A DNA stretch of 64,000 bases from a bacterium HR28 (GTDB taxonomy: Bacteria > Chloroflexota > Chloroflexia > Thermomicrobiales > Thermomicrobiaceae). The notes beneath the pieces were generated by a model, which ran no database searches, was not told the origin of the DNA, and saw only the letters and a list, made by a program, of their open reading frames with translations. Below are positions 36,201 to 44,395 of the stretch, one piece after another; the first letter of the stretch is position 1, and the number at the start of each line of letters is the position of its first letter. Location of the stretch: assembly GCA_002898255.1 (NCBI GenBank), contig BEIE01000005.1, forward strand, positions 1 to 64,000. The letters are read 5' to 3'. The translations under genes and the position numbers were made by a program.

Positions 36201-37412
36201 ATGGCGCAGTCGACCGTGACAGGACGAGGTAGTTCGCCACCGGTCATGCTACTTCTGCTCGCGCTCTCGCTCGTCTCAACCGCGTGTTCCGCTGCAGGGG
36301 CAGGACGTCCGACTCCGACGCCTACACTGACAGTTCCCAGTGATCCAGCGCCGGGGGACCTTACACTCGTGACCCCTACTCCTGAACCGTCCCCGACACC
36401 GGTACCTCCGGCCACTCCCACAGCAACACCTGAACCGACTCCCACACCGATACCCACTCCAACACCGCAGCCGACGCCCGTTCCAGACAACGTCTTTCTC
36501 GAGCCTATGTCGCACGAGTTCCAGACCTGGAACAACTGCGCAGCGGTGTCGGCTGCAATGGTCCTCTCCTACTTCGGCATCCAGCGCACGCAGGCACAGC
36601 TTGGCCCACTGCTCCGGCCAAACTCGGGTGATAAGCATGTCGAACCGCATCAACTCGTCGGGTTGCTCGAGCAGTTCGGTCTCCGGGCCCGTGTGCTGGA
36701 GGGAGGCTCTATTGAACGCATTGAGGAACTTGTGGCAGCAGGCTTTCCCGTCATTACTCCCCAGTGGCTCGACCACAAACCAGACGCGATCGGGCACTAC
36801 CGGGTGGTCCGCGGCTTCGACCGCCGCCAAGGAGTTGTTTTTGTGAACGATTCCATGATCGGTGCCGGTGTTGCCATGCCGTATGCGGAGTTTGAGGAAC
36901 TCTGGCGCGCCTTCGCTTTCCGGTACATTCCCGTCTACCGGCCAGAAGACGAGCCGCGGGTGCTTGCAATCCTCGGCGAGGACGCTGATCCACGTCGCAA
37001 TGTTGAGCGCGCCAATCAGCTGATGCGTGAACTTGTTGCACAGCATCCTGACGACGCCTACCTGTGGTTCTCGCTTGGGACGACCGAGTATCTCCTCGGC
37101 AACATCGACGCCGCGCTTGCCGCCTACGAGCGTGCGGCTGCCATTGGTCTCCCACCCAAGATGCTCTGGTACCAGTTCTGGCCGGTTTCGGCTTACGTCG
37201 ATGCCGGGCAGTATCAACGTGCCCTGGAGCTCGCTGCTGCGCAGATCGCGAGCGCTGGTGTCTTCGGTGAGATGCATTACGAGCGGGGACGCGCCTTCGA
37301 GGCACTGGGCCAAACAAACGCAGCGATCGCCGAGTATCGCAGGGCGCTCGACGACGACGCGAATCTTCAGGTCGCGCGTGATGCACTCGCTCGCCTCGGC
37401 GTGCAACCGTAG
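36201..37412 (+). CDS. Lipoprotein with C39-like peptidase domain and TPR repeats
   Basis: 403 residues. A lipoprotein signal ends at Cys29 (LVSTAC), followed by a long Pro/Thr/Glu linker to about residue 95. A papain-like C39_2 domain follows at about 100-245, with the catalytic Cys in QTWNNCAAVSAAMVLSYFG, a His in IGHYRVVRGFD and an Asn/Asp in VVFVNDSM. The last 150 residues form three or four TPR helical pairs (DDAYLWFSLGTTEYLLGNIDAALAAYERA). It is displayed outside the membrane. GAGGGG precedes the ATG at 36201. Substrate unknown; peptide cleavage or scaffold roles are possible. Confidence 0.85.
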   Translation: MAQSTVTGRGSSPPVMLLLLALSLVSTACSAAGAGRPTPTPTLTVPSDPAPGDLTLVTPTPEPSPTPVPPATPTATPEPTPTPIPTPTPQPTPVPDNVFLEPMSHEFQTWNNCAAVSAAMVLSYFGIQRTQAQLGPLLRPNSGDKHVEPHQLVGLLEQFGLRARVLEGGSIERIEELVAAGFPVITPQWLDHKPDAIGHYRVVRGFDRRQGVVFVNDSMIGAGVAMPYAEFEELWRAFAFRYIPVYRPEDEPRVLAILGEDADPRRNVERANQLMRELVAQHPDDAYLWFSLGTTEYLLGNIDAALAAYERAAAIGLPPKMLWYQFWPVSAYVDAGQYQRALELAAAQIASAGVFGEMHYERGRAFEALGQTNAAIAEYRRALDDDANLQVARDALARLGVQP

Positions 37413-37466
37413 CGTTCGCGTGGCTCTCGTGTTACGCTGCCGCGCGGAAGAGAACGGAGCGCTCGG

Positions 37467-39074
37467 ATGCCAGCCGATCTGATCCTCTATGGTGGGCAAG
37501 TCCTGACCGCGGTTCCCGGAGCACCACCAGCAAGTGCAGTCGCCATCCTGCAAAACCGGATCCTCGCCGTCGGTACCGACGATGCGGTGCAAGCTCTCGC
37601 TGGCGCTGCCACGGACCTTATCCCGCTTCGCGGACGTACGGTCGTCCCCGGTTTCAACGATGCTCATTGTCACCCGATCGCGCTCGGCCTCAGCTTACGC
37701 GAGGTCGACGCACGCACACCACCGAACCACAGCATTGTTGACATCGTGCGGCGAATTGCCGAACGCGCAGCTACCCAGCCGGCAGGAACGTGGATTATCG
37801 CGCGTGGATACGACCAGGCACACCTCACTGAACAACGCCACCCGACGCGCGACGACCTCGACCAAGCAACGCGGGAGCATCCTGTCCTCCTCATTCGCGC
37901 CTGTGGCCATATTGGTGTCGCGAACAGCCGGGCACTTGAGCTCGCCGGTATCGGGTCGGGAACCCCCGACCCGCCCGGAGGCACGATCGACCGTGCGGCC
38001 GACGGCACACCAACTGGTGTGCTCCGCGAGGCAGCACTCCAACTGGTGCGGGCGAAGCTCCCACCGCCGACGGTCGAAGAACTCGCGGCAGCAATCCGTC
38101 AAGCCGGGCGTACCTTTCTCGAGTATGGCGTGACCAGTGTCCAGGAGGCTGGGATTGGACGGGCAGAGGAGTTCCTGGCTTACCAGACGCTGGCAGCACG
38201 TGGTGAACTTCCAGTGCGTACCACGCTCATGATCCTCATTGATGCTCTCCTCGAGCCATGCCGCGAACTCGGTATCCGTACCGGCTTTGGCGATGCCTGG
38301 TTGCGAATCGGCCCCGCCAAACTGTTCCTGGACGGGAGCATCGGCGGACGAACTGCCCGCATGTCCCAGCCATACCTCGATCGCCCCGATACGTGCGGCC
38401 TCTGGATGGATGATCCGGAGGTAATGAAGCGCAAGATTGTCGAGGCCCATCGCGCGGGCTTCCAGTGCTGCGCCCATGCGATCGGCGACGCAGCCATTGA
38501 ACTGCTTCTGGACGCCTTTGAAGAGGCACTTCGGCTTGAACCACGGCTGGACCACCGGCACCGCATCGAGCACTGCAGCATCCTACGTCCGGACCTTATC
38601 GACCGGATTGCACGCCTCGGCGCCATTCCGATCCCCGGCACGACATTCCTCCACGATTTCCAAGAGGTCTACCTCAGCGGTCTTGGTCGCGAGCGACTTC
38701 GCTACGCATATGCGCTCCGCACCTTCCTCGACCGCGGTATCGTCGCCGCTGCAAGTACTGACACGCCCGTTTGTTCCCCCAGTGCAATGCTCGGCATTCA
38801 GACCATGGTGACCCGGCGCAACGCCGCTGGACAGGTGTTGTGGCCAGAGGAATGCGTAACGCTCGACGAGGCGATCCGCGTCTACACGGTGAACGGTGCC
38901 TACGCGAGCTTCGAGGAACGCGCGAAGGGGACACTCGAACCTGGGAAGCTTGCCGATCTCGCAGTGCTGGAAACCGACCTGCACAGCGTTGCCCCAGAGG
39001 AGCTCAGCACCGTCCGCGTCGACTACACCATTGTTGACGGTCGTGTGGCCTACGTCCGGCCCGGTGCAGCTTGA
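37467..39074 (+). CDS. YtcJ-like amidohydrolase (first of a tandem pair)
   Basis: A 535-residue metal-dependent hydrolase of the amidohydrolase_3/YtcJ family. The composite barrel has the HxH metal motif in GFNDAHCHPIALG, the carboxylated-Lys-containing middle, AHAIGDAAIELLLDAFEEAL, HRHRIEHCSILRPDLIDR and the late metal Asp in ASTDTPVCSP. The C-terminal beta-sandwich contains VNGAYASFEERAKGTLEPGKLADLAVLE. It is cytoplasmic. It is followed after 15 nt by a close paralogue. Family members hydrolyse diverse amides; the substrate is not predictable. Confidence 0.9.
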   Translation: MPADLILYGGQVLTAVPGAPPASAVAILQNRILAVGTDDAVQALAGAATDLIPLRGRTVVPGFNDAHCHPIALGLSLREVDARTPPNHSIVDIVRRIAERAATQPAGTWIIARGYDQAHLTEQRHPTRDDLDQATREHPVLLIRACGHIGVANSRALELAGIGSGTPDPPGGTIDRAADGTPTGVLREAALQLVRAKLPPPTVEELAAAIRQAGRTFLEYGVTSVQEAGIGRAEEFLAYQTLAARGELPVRTTLMILIDALLEPCRELGIRTGFGDAWLRIGPAKLFLDGSIGGRTARMSQPYLDRPDTCGLWMDDPEVMKRKIVEAHRAGFQCCAHAIGDAAIELLLDAFEEALRLEPRLDHRHRIEHCSILRPDLIDRIARLGAIPIPGTTFLHDFQEVYLSGLGRERLRYAYALRTFLDRGIVAAASTDTPVCSPSAMLGIQTMVTRRNAAGQVLWPEECVTLDEAIRVYTVNGAYASFEERAKGTLEPGKLADLAVLETDLHSVAPEELSTVRVDYTIVDGRVAYVRPGAA

Positions 39075-39089
39075 GAGAGGGGATCGGCA

Positions 39090-40685
39090 ATGACAGCCGA
39101 GCTCGTTCTGCGCAACGGCAACGTCATTACGTTGGATCCGGCGAGACCGCAGGCGACAGCCGTGAGTATCTGGCGTGGACGTCTTCTCTCCGTTGGGGAT
39201 AACGATGAAATCGCACGAGATATGGGACCAAACACCAAGGTAGTCGATCTCGCAGGAGCGACGCTCCTACCAGGATTCATTGATGCGCACTGTCACCCGA
39301 TCGGTCTCGGGCTCTCACTGGAGTGGGTTGACGCCTCGCCGGAGGCAGCTCCCACACTCGGGCACCTGCTGGAACGCTTGCGAGCGGCCGCACGGGAACT
39401 TCCGCCAGGTCAGTGGCTCTTGGCACGAGGGTACGACGATACACGCCTTGATGTACGCCGCCATCCCACCCGTTGGGACTTGGACACAGTGACCGGTGAC
39501 CGGCCAGCACTGCTCATCCGCACGTGCGGGCATATGGCCGTCGCGAATAGCGCAGCGCTAGCTCTCGCCGGCATCACTCGTGACACGCCTGATCCAGAAG
39601 GTGGACGGATCGTCCGCGATGAGACCGGCGAGCCAACCGGTCTCCTCCAGGAGCGAGCCCAGGAACTCGTCCGTCGACGAGTTCCTGAGCCGACCATCAC
39701 TGATCTCGAGCGTGCGTTGCACCGCGCGGGACAACGGTTCCTGTCTCTTGGGATCACTTCTGTGACCGAGGCTGGGATCAGTCGACCGGAAGAGCTCCAA
39801 GCCTATCAAAATCTCTGGAAGCGAGGTGAGTTGCCTGTTCGCTCACAGGTGATGCTGCTCATCGACCAGATGCTGGAGCCAGCCGAACGCCTGGGTCTCC
39901 GCTCCGGTCTCGGGGACGAGTGGCTGCGCATCAGCGCATTCAAGCTCTTGCAAGACGGAGCCGGCGGTGCTCGCACTGCGGCGATGAGTATTCCCTACCC
40001 CGACGAGCCGGACAATTACGGGATTGCTGTCTACACTCAGGAACAACTGGACGATGCGTTCACCCGCGTGGCGAAACTGGGCTGCCAGGCAGCAGCCCAC
40101 GCAATCGGCGATCGTGCCATCGAAATGGTGTTGACCGCTTTTGAGCGAGCGCTCCAGCGCTACCCGATCCGAGACCACCGCTGGCGGATCGAACATTGCG
40201 GCATGCTGCGCCCTGACCTCCTCGACCGGATGGCCAGGCTCGGCGTCATTGCCGTACCGCAGCCAGCCTTTGGTTACTACCTTGGCGATTCCTACCGCCG
40301 CAACTTCAGCGACGATTGGCTTGCACTCGCCTATCCAACCCGCAGCTGGTTGGAACGCCGTATCCCGGTTGCTTTCAGTTCGGACGCACCAGTGATCCCG
40401 CCCGACCCCTGGGTCGGTATCCGGGCTGCCGTGTTGCGTCAGACGCGTACCGGACTGCCGTTCGGCCCGGAGCAGTCGGTCAGTTTGCTTGATGCGCTCC
40501 GGCTCTATACAGTCGGCGGGGCCTATGCAAGCTTCGACGAGCACCGCAAAGGTCGCATTGCGCCGGGCTATCTGGCCGATCTTGTCGCTATCGACCGTAA
40601 TCCCTTTGCGGTCGATCCTGAGGAACTCCCGCAGATTCGCACGCTCTTCACCATTGTCGATGGCCGAATCGCTTGGGAAGCCTGA
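39090..40685 (+). CDS. YtcJ-like amidohydrolase (second of a tandem pair)
   Basis: A 531-residue paralogue of the preceding gene with the same motifs: GFIDAHCHPIGLG, AHAIGDRAIEMVLTAFERAL, HRWRIEHCGMLRPDLLDR, FSSDAPVIPPDPW and VGGAYASFDEHRKGRIAPGYLADL. GGGGATCGG precedes the ATG at 39090. The pair clearly arose by duplication, but the two differ around the active-site loops (GSIGGRTARM versus GAGGARTAAM), which suggests different substrates. A 10-bp inverted repeat at 39661-39686 is inside the coding sequence and is probably incidental. Confidence 0.9.
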   Translation: MTAELVLRNGNVITLDPARPQATAVSIWRGRLLSVGDNDEIARDMGPNTKVVDLAGATLLPGFIDAHCHPIGLGLSLEWVDASPEAAPTLGHLLERLRAAARELPPGQWLLARGYDDTRLDVRRHPTRWDLDTVTGDRPALLIRTCGHMAVANSAALALAGITRDTPDPEGGRIVRDETGEPTGLLQERAQELVRRRVPEPTITDLERALHRAGQRFLSLGITSVTEAGISRPEELQAYQNLWKRGELPVRSQVMLLIDQMLEPAERLGLRSGLGDEWLRISAFKLLQDGAGGARTAAMSIPYPDEPDNYGIAVYTQEQLDDAFTRVAKLGCQAAAHAIGDRAIEMVLTAFERALQRYPIRDHRWRIEHCGMLRPDLLDRMARLGVIAVPQPAFGYYLGDSYRRNFSDDWLALAYPTRSWLERRIPVAFSSDAPVIPPDPWVGIRAAVLRQTRTGLPFGPEQSVSLLDALRLYTVGGAYASFDEHRKGRIAPGYLADLVAIDRNPFAVDPEELPQIRTLFTIVDGRIAWEA

Positions 40686-40743
40686 AACGCGGTATCCTGA
40701 GGGGGAACGGGACGAGAGTGCCACGAAGGGAGGGATGGCAGCG

Positions 40744-41430
40744 ATGGCCGTCACGGTTCGCTATCTTGGGCACGCGGCGTTTGCACTCGAAGCGGACGGA
40801 AAGCAGGTCGTCATCGATCCTTTCCTTACCGGAAACCCGAAGGCTGCTGCTCGACCTGATGAGCTGCATCCAACCGCGATCCTGCTCACGCATGCGCACG
40901 CCGACCACGTTGGGGATGCGCTCGCCATCTCAAAGCGCACCAAAGCGCCAGTCATCGCCACGTTCGAGCTCGCCAGCTACCTGCAACAGCAGGGTGCAGA
41001 GGCAATTCCAGCCAACCACGGCGGGACGGTACGCTTTGACGGGGGATCGGTCAAACTGGTTCCGGCATGGCACACCTCAAGCTATGGGGAGCAGTTTCTC
41101 GCTCCGGGTGTCCCGGCTGGCCTCGTTGTCCGGATGGGCGGGAAGACACTCTACTTTGCTGGCGATACCTGTCTCTTCGGCGATATGGCGCTCATTGGCG
41201 AAGAAGGTCTTGACCTCGCTGCACTCCCAATTGGCGACCACTTCACTATGGGGCCGGCTGACGCGGTAAAGGCTGTGAAACTCCTCAAGCCGCAGGTCGT
41301 TATCCCGTGTCACTACAACACTTTCCCGCTGATCGAACAGGATCCGCATGCCTTTGCTAAGGCTGTCGAGGAACAGACGTCAGCGCGCTGCGTTGTGCTC
41401 CAACCGGGCGAACAGTTCGTTCTGGAGTAG
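40744..41430 (+). CDS. UPF0173-type metallo-beta-lactamase-fold hydrolase
   Basis: A 228-residue metal-dependent hydrolase. It begins TVRYLGHAAFALEADGK, carries the metal motif LLTHAHADHVGDAL, and has FAGDTCLFGDMALIGE and VVIPCHYNTFPLIEQDP near the C-terminus, all hallmarks of the UPF0173 family (YtkL-like). The ATG at 40744 follows GGGAGGG at 9 nt; an in-frame ATG three codons upstream abuts that site and is unlikely. The cellular substrate of this family is unknown. Confidence 0.9.
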   Translation: MAVTVRYLGHAAFALEADGKQVVIDPFLTGNPKAAARPDELHPTAILLTHAHADHVGDALAISKRTKAPVIATFELASYLQQQGAEAIPANHGGTVRFDGGSVKLVPAWHTSSYGEQFLAPGVPAGLVVRMGGKTLYFAGDTCLFGDMALIGEEGLDLAALPIGDHFTMGPADAVKAVKLLKPQVVIPCHYNTFPLIEQDPHAFAKAVEEQTSARCVVLQPGEQFVLE

Positions 41431-41431
41431 C

Positions 41432-42016
41432 GTGGGGTCAGCTGTGCACCCGCAACGGCGTGCGCTCGAGTGGGCCCGATCAGTCCTCGCACTCCGTGGT
41501 GTTGTGTTCCTCGACACTGAGACGACCGGTGTCGGCCGGTTCGACGAGGTGATCGAGATCGCAGTACTCGATGTATCTGGGCGCGTGTTGCTGCAAAGTC
41601 TCGTTCAGCCCACGCGCCCGGTGCATCCGGAGGCTGCCCGAGTTCATGGCCTGACTGATGCCATCTTGGCCCACGCACCGTCATGGCCAGTGGTGTACCG
41701 CGAACTCCTCGCGGTACTCCGTTCGTTTCCACTGGTCATCACGTACAACGCGGATTTTGATCGGCGACTGATCGCGCAGACGTGTGCTCGGCAAGGGCTC
41801 CCTCCACCGCAGCCGGACTGGCACTGCGCGATGAGACGTTTCGCCGAGTATGCGGGACCTCCACCTTTAGATTCCTGGCGTCGTTATCACCGGCTGGCCG
41901 AGGCGCTAGAGCGCCTCGGCCTTTCCCATCCGGGTCATCATCGCGCCACCGCTGATGCCGAAGCCTGCCGAGAGCTGGTTCACGCGATGGCACGCGGTCT
42001 GCCACTCCGCTTTTGA
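41432..42016 (+). CDS. DEDDh 3'-5' exonuclease (DnaQ/PolIII-epsilon-like)
   Basis: A 194-residue exonuclease-fold protein. The catalytic residues are visible: FLDTETTGVG (Asp, Glu), VITYNADFDRRLI (Asp) and HHRATADAEACRELV (His-x4-Asp). The length fits proofreading-type or RNase T-like enzymes without further domains. The start is uncertain: GTG at 41432 has GGAG at only 4 nt, and GTG at 41444 has GGGG at 6 nt. It begins 1 nt after the UPF0173 stop codon. Confidence 0.85.
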   Translation: MGSAVHPQRRALEWARSVLALRGVVFLDTETTGVGRFDEVIEIAVLDVSGRVLLQSLVQPTRPVHPEAARVHGLTDAILAHAPSWPVVYRELLAVLRSFPLVITYNADFDRRLIAQTCARQGLPPPQPDWHCAMRRFAEYAGPPPLDSWRRYHRLAEALERLGLSHPGHHRATADAEACRELVHAMARGLPLRF

Positions 42017-42078
42017 CGCGCCTGTCGCCTGATCGACGTACGATTGAGACGGGATCAGGCTCACGCAGGAGTACCCGG

Positions 42079-42444
42079 ATGGGTGAGAAACCGATCGACA
42101 CCGGTATTCCACCGTCTCGCGAGACACTAACGGCGGAAATGACACGAACAGCGTTCCAGCGCCGTGTTGTGACACATCTAAACCCGGACGAGGTGCTGGA
42201 GCGAGCGATCGCCTTTTTCAGCGCACGCGGCTATCGTGCCGGTCGCACCGGTCGACCGAACCAGGTCTATGTGATCGGAAAGCGCGAGGGGGTCCTTCCC
42301 CGCGTGACCGCGGAGATCCTCGTCCAGCCGAATGTCGGACGCCGCGGGGCAACCTTGGTGACGGTCAGCGGGTTCGGCCCGCAACTCCGTGAACATCTCG
42401 CAGCGTTCGTTCAGGAACTTCGCCGCGAACGCCGTACGTCCTAG
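42079..42444 (+). CDS. Hypothetical protein, 121 residues
   Basis: Not recognised. The protein starts with a 22-residue polar stretch, then has a compact alternating helix/strand pattern: NPDEVLERAIAFFSARGYRAGRTGRP, VYVIGKREGVLPRVTAEILVQP and GATLVTVSGFGPQLREHLAAFVQELRRE. No transmembrane segment or cysteine is present. AGGAG precedes the ATG at 42079 by 7 nt, so translation is likely. The shape recalls small DUF proteins that score membrane or nucleic-acid ligands, but I cannot name one. It converges with the IscU-like gene and overlaps it by 4 bp. Confidence 0.65.
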   Translation: MGEKPIDTGIPPSRETLTAEMTRTAFQRRVVTHLNPDEVLERAIAFFSARGYRAGRTGRPNQVYVIGKREGVLPRVTAEILVQPNVGRRGATLVTVSGFGPQLREHLAAFVQELRRERRTS

Positions 42445-42932
42445 CCGGAGACATCGCGTGGATTCTCGACTCGATCTCCGGTCACAATGCCGAACTGCTC
42501 ATTCTCTTGTTCGACCATGTCGAGCCCAGCCTCGCGCCGTAAGCGGTCACGCAAGTACTTCGTCACTGCTGCCTTGAGCGTTCCCAGAGCCAGCGTCGCA
42601 CAACGCGGACGAAGCTTGACCGCCTCCTCGCCGATCAAATCAGCCATGAGGTGGTAATCCGCTTCCAGCACTTGATCGAGCGTCCATCGTTCCTCATTGA
42701 CGACGTCGAGCAGAATGTCAGCAGCAGCTTGGCTGATCGTACAGCCTTCGCCCTCGAACGACGCCTCAGCGATCAGGCGTCCCTCTGGGTCAACCTTGAG
42801 ATAGATGGTCACGATGTCACCACAACCTGGGTTGCCACCGGGCATTGCGACATCGGCATCCACGAGCTGATGCCGGTGACGTGGGTGCCGGTAGTGTTCA
42901 ACAAGCTGTTCCATCAGTTCTTGCTTGTCCAT
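42441..42932 (-). CDS. IscU/SufU-like iron-sulfur scaffold protein
   Basis: 163 residues with the IscU fold. All three scaffold cysteines are present, in NPGCGDIV, GEGCTISQAA and RPRCATLALG. Compared with the second scaffold at 48480 it has a longer C-terminus (KYLRDRLRREAGLDMVEQENEQFG) and a different N-terminus (MDKQELMEQLVEHYRHPRHR). The start at 42932 lies behind a promoter overlapped by a Fur-like box, so it should respond to iron. It may be a second scaffold or a repair/storage version. The assignment to the family is secure; the role is inferred. Confidence 0.85.
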   Translation of the reverse strand: MDKQELMEQLVEHYRHPRHRHQLVDADVAMPGGNPGCGDIVTIYLKVDPEGRLIAEASFEGEGCTISQAAADILLDVVNEERWTLDQVLEADYHLMADLIGEEAVKLRPRCATLALGTLKAAVTKYLRDRLRREAGLDMVEQENEQFGIVTGDRVENPRDVSG

Positions 42933-42949
42933 GCCGACCCCTTCGATGG

Positions 42950-42978
42950 TTGACGAATCCCGAGTGACGCGGTAAGGT
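42950..42978 (+). promoter_or_regulatory. Promoter of the Fur-family regulator gene
   Basis: TTGACG (42950-42955) and TAAGGT (42973-42978) are 17 bp apart. The start point near 42985 is immediately followed by the Fur-box-like palindrome. Confidence 0.65.
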
Positions 42979-43004
42979 ATAGCACAGGTGAGAACGAGAA
43001 TCAT
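42976..43004 (-). promoter_or_regulatory. Promoter of the IscU-like gene
   Basis: On the minus strand a -10 TATACC (42981-42976) lies 17 bp from ATGATT (43004-42999). The -35 is inside the Fur-box-like palindrome, and the element overlaps the divergent regulator promoter. Confidence 0.5.
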
Positions 43005-43009
43005 TCTCA
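42989..43009. promoter_or_regulatory. Fur-box-like operator
   Basis: A 21-bp imperfect palindrome, TGAGAA and TTCTCA, flanks an inner GAGAATCATTCTC palindrome. It resembles the Fur/PerR operator pattern (AAT-AT-ATT core). It sits between the Fur-family gene and the IscU-like gene, overlapping both divergent promoters, so it is likely an autoregulatory operator. Confidence 0.75.
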
Positions 43010-43030
43010 CATGGGAGTGAGTTACGAATC

Positions 43031-43465
43031 ATGCTCCCGGCCGGATTCCGGATGACACCACAGCGGATGGCGATCCTCGCCGAGGTGCAAAATGCGGAGC
43101 GGCACTTGACCGCTGCCGAGATCTACGAACGGGTACGTCGGAAATATCCGACGATTGCCTACGGCACCGTCTACCGCACCTTGCACCTCTTGGCGAAGCA
43201 CGGGTTGATCCAAGAGTTTCCGTTCGGCGACAACGCGAGCCTCTTTGACCGGCGAACCGATCGGCATGACCACGTGCATTGCGTGGTCTGCGGCGAACTC
43301 GTTGATGTCGAAGTTCCGATCGCGTTGCTCGCTCGGCAAGTCGCAGCCGAGCAAACAGGCTTCGAGATCCTCGATCACCAGACCGTCTTTACGGGGATCT
43401 GCCCGGCCTGTCAAGAAAAGCGGGATCGTGACGCGCAGCAGCCCCGCACCGCGGGACGCCGGTGA
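43031..43465 (+). CDS. Fur-family metalloregulator (Fur/PerR)
   Basis: A 144-residue protein with the Fur winged helix (AGFRMTPQRMAILAEVQNAERHLTAAEIYERVRRKYPTI, then YGTVYRTLHLLAKHGLIQEF) and a dimerisation/metal domain. The sensing-site His-rich motif is DRHDHVHCVVCGELVD, and the structural zinc Cys pair is GICPACQ. The motifs do not distinguish iron-sensing Fur from peroxide-sensing PerR. The start at 43031 is uncertain: the ribosome site GGGAG is 13 nt away, and ATG at 43052 is an alternative. A palindrome resembling its operator lies directly upstream, and the suf operon follows. Confidence 0.9.
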   Translation: MLPAGFRMTPQRMAILAEVQNAERHLTAAEIYERVRRKYPTIAYGTVYRTLHLLAKHGLIQEFPFGDNASLFDRRTDRHDHVHCVVCGELVDVEVPIALLARQVAAEQTGFEILDHQTVFTGICPACQEKRDRDAQQPRTAGRR

Positions 43466-43496
43466 GACCGCGACACGCGCTGTGGGGTACACTGCG

Positions 43497-43525
43497 TGCA
43501 CAATTTCGCAACGCCGTGGTAGAGT
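43497..43525 (+). promoter_or_regulatory. Probable promoter of the suf operon
   Basis: TGCACA (43497-43502) and TAGAGT (43520-43525) are 17 bp apart, about 55 nt before sufC. No second Fur-like palindrome is seen here. Confidence 0.5.
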
Positions 43526-43582
43526 AAGTTGGTGTCGCGAGTTTTCTGGGACGTGGGCATGACGAAGGAGGGAACATCGAGT

Positions 43583-44368
43583 ATGGCCGAGCACACGCCG
43601 CTGTTCATGATCGAGAACCTGCACGCGGGGATCGAAGGGAAGGAGATCCTCCGCGGGGTGAATTTGGTGATCGAGCGTGGTGAGATCCACGCACTGATGG
43701 GACCGAATGGCTCCGGCAAGAGCACCCTTGCCTATGTCATTGCCGGACACCCGAACTATGAAGTGTACGAAGGACGCATCCTCTATAAGGGCGAGAACGT
43801 TCTGGAGCTCCCACCGGACGAGCGAGCCCGGATGGGTATGTTCCTCGCCTTCCAGTATCCGACCGCCATTCCTGGGGTGACGATGGCGAATTTCCTGCGC
43901 CTCGCCGTCAATTCTGTTCGGAAGGCGCGCTACGGCGAGGACAAGGCGCTCACGCCTCGTGAGTTCCGTCGTCTCCTCCGTGAGAAACTGGAAATGCTGC
44001 GCATGGACGAAACGTTTGCCTCTCGGTACCTCAACGAGGGGTTCTCGGGTGGTGAGAAGAAGCGGGCAGAAATCTTGCAGATGGCCATGCTCGAGCCGGA
44101 ATTCGCCGTGCTCGACGAGACCGACTCGGGGTTGGACATCGACGCCCTGCGCACTGTCGCTGACGGCGTGAATCAGCTCTTTAACCCGAACATGGCCCTC
44201 CTCGTCATCACCCACTACCAGCGCATCCTCAACTACATCCGGCCGCACTATGTCCATGTCATGTTAGACGGGAAGATTGCCATCTCGGGTGGGCCGGAAC
44301 TGGCTGAGGAGCTTGAAGAGAAGGGCTACGACTGGGTTAAGGCCCAGTATGCCGAGGCCGCGTCCTGA
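43583..44368 (+). CDS. sufC: Fe-S cluster assembly ATPase
   Basis: A 261-residue ABC-type ATPase that drives the SufBCD scaffold. Walker A is GPNGSGKST, the signature [12 protein letters not shown] and Walker [13 protein letters not shown] are in order, and the H-loop His is in [18 protein letters not shown] precedes the ATG at 43583; the longer frame to 43529 is not conserved. It heads sufC-B-D-S-U-T, all on the plus strand, a standard order in Gram-positive-type and Chloroflexota genomes. Confidence 0.96.
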   Translation: MAEHTPLFMIENLHAGIEGKEILRGVNLVIERGEIHALMGPNGSGKSTLAYVIAGHPNYEVYEGRILYKGENVLELPPDERARMGMFLAFQYPTAIPGVTMANFLRLAVNSVRKARYGEDKALTPREFRRLLREKLEMLRMDETFASRYLNEGFSGGEKKRAEILQMAMLEPEFAVLDETDSGLDIDALRTVADGVNQLFNPNMALLVITHYQRILNYIRPHYVHVMLDGKIAISGGPELAEELEEKGYDWVKAQYAEAAS

Positions 44369-44395
44369 AGGCGCCTCGCAGAAGGAGGACACACC

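Noticed and set aside
39661..39686. 10-bp inverted repeat (AGGAACTCGT) inside the second YtcJ gene
   Set aside because: It falls in normal coding sequence, with no nearby gene end; likely a chance effect of codon use.
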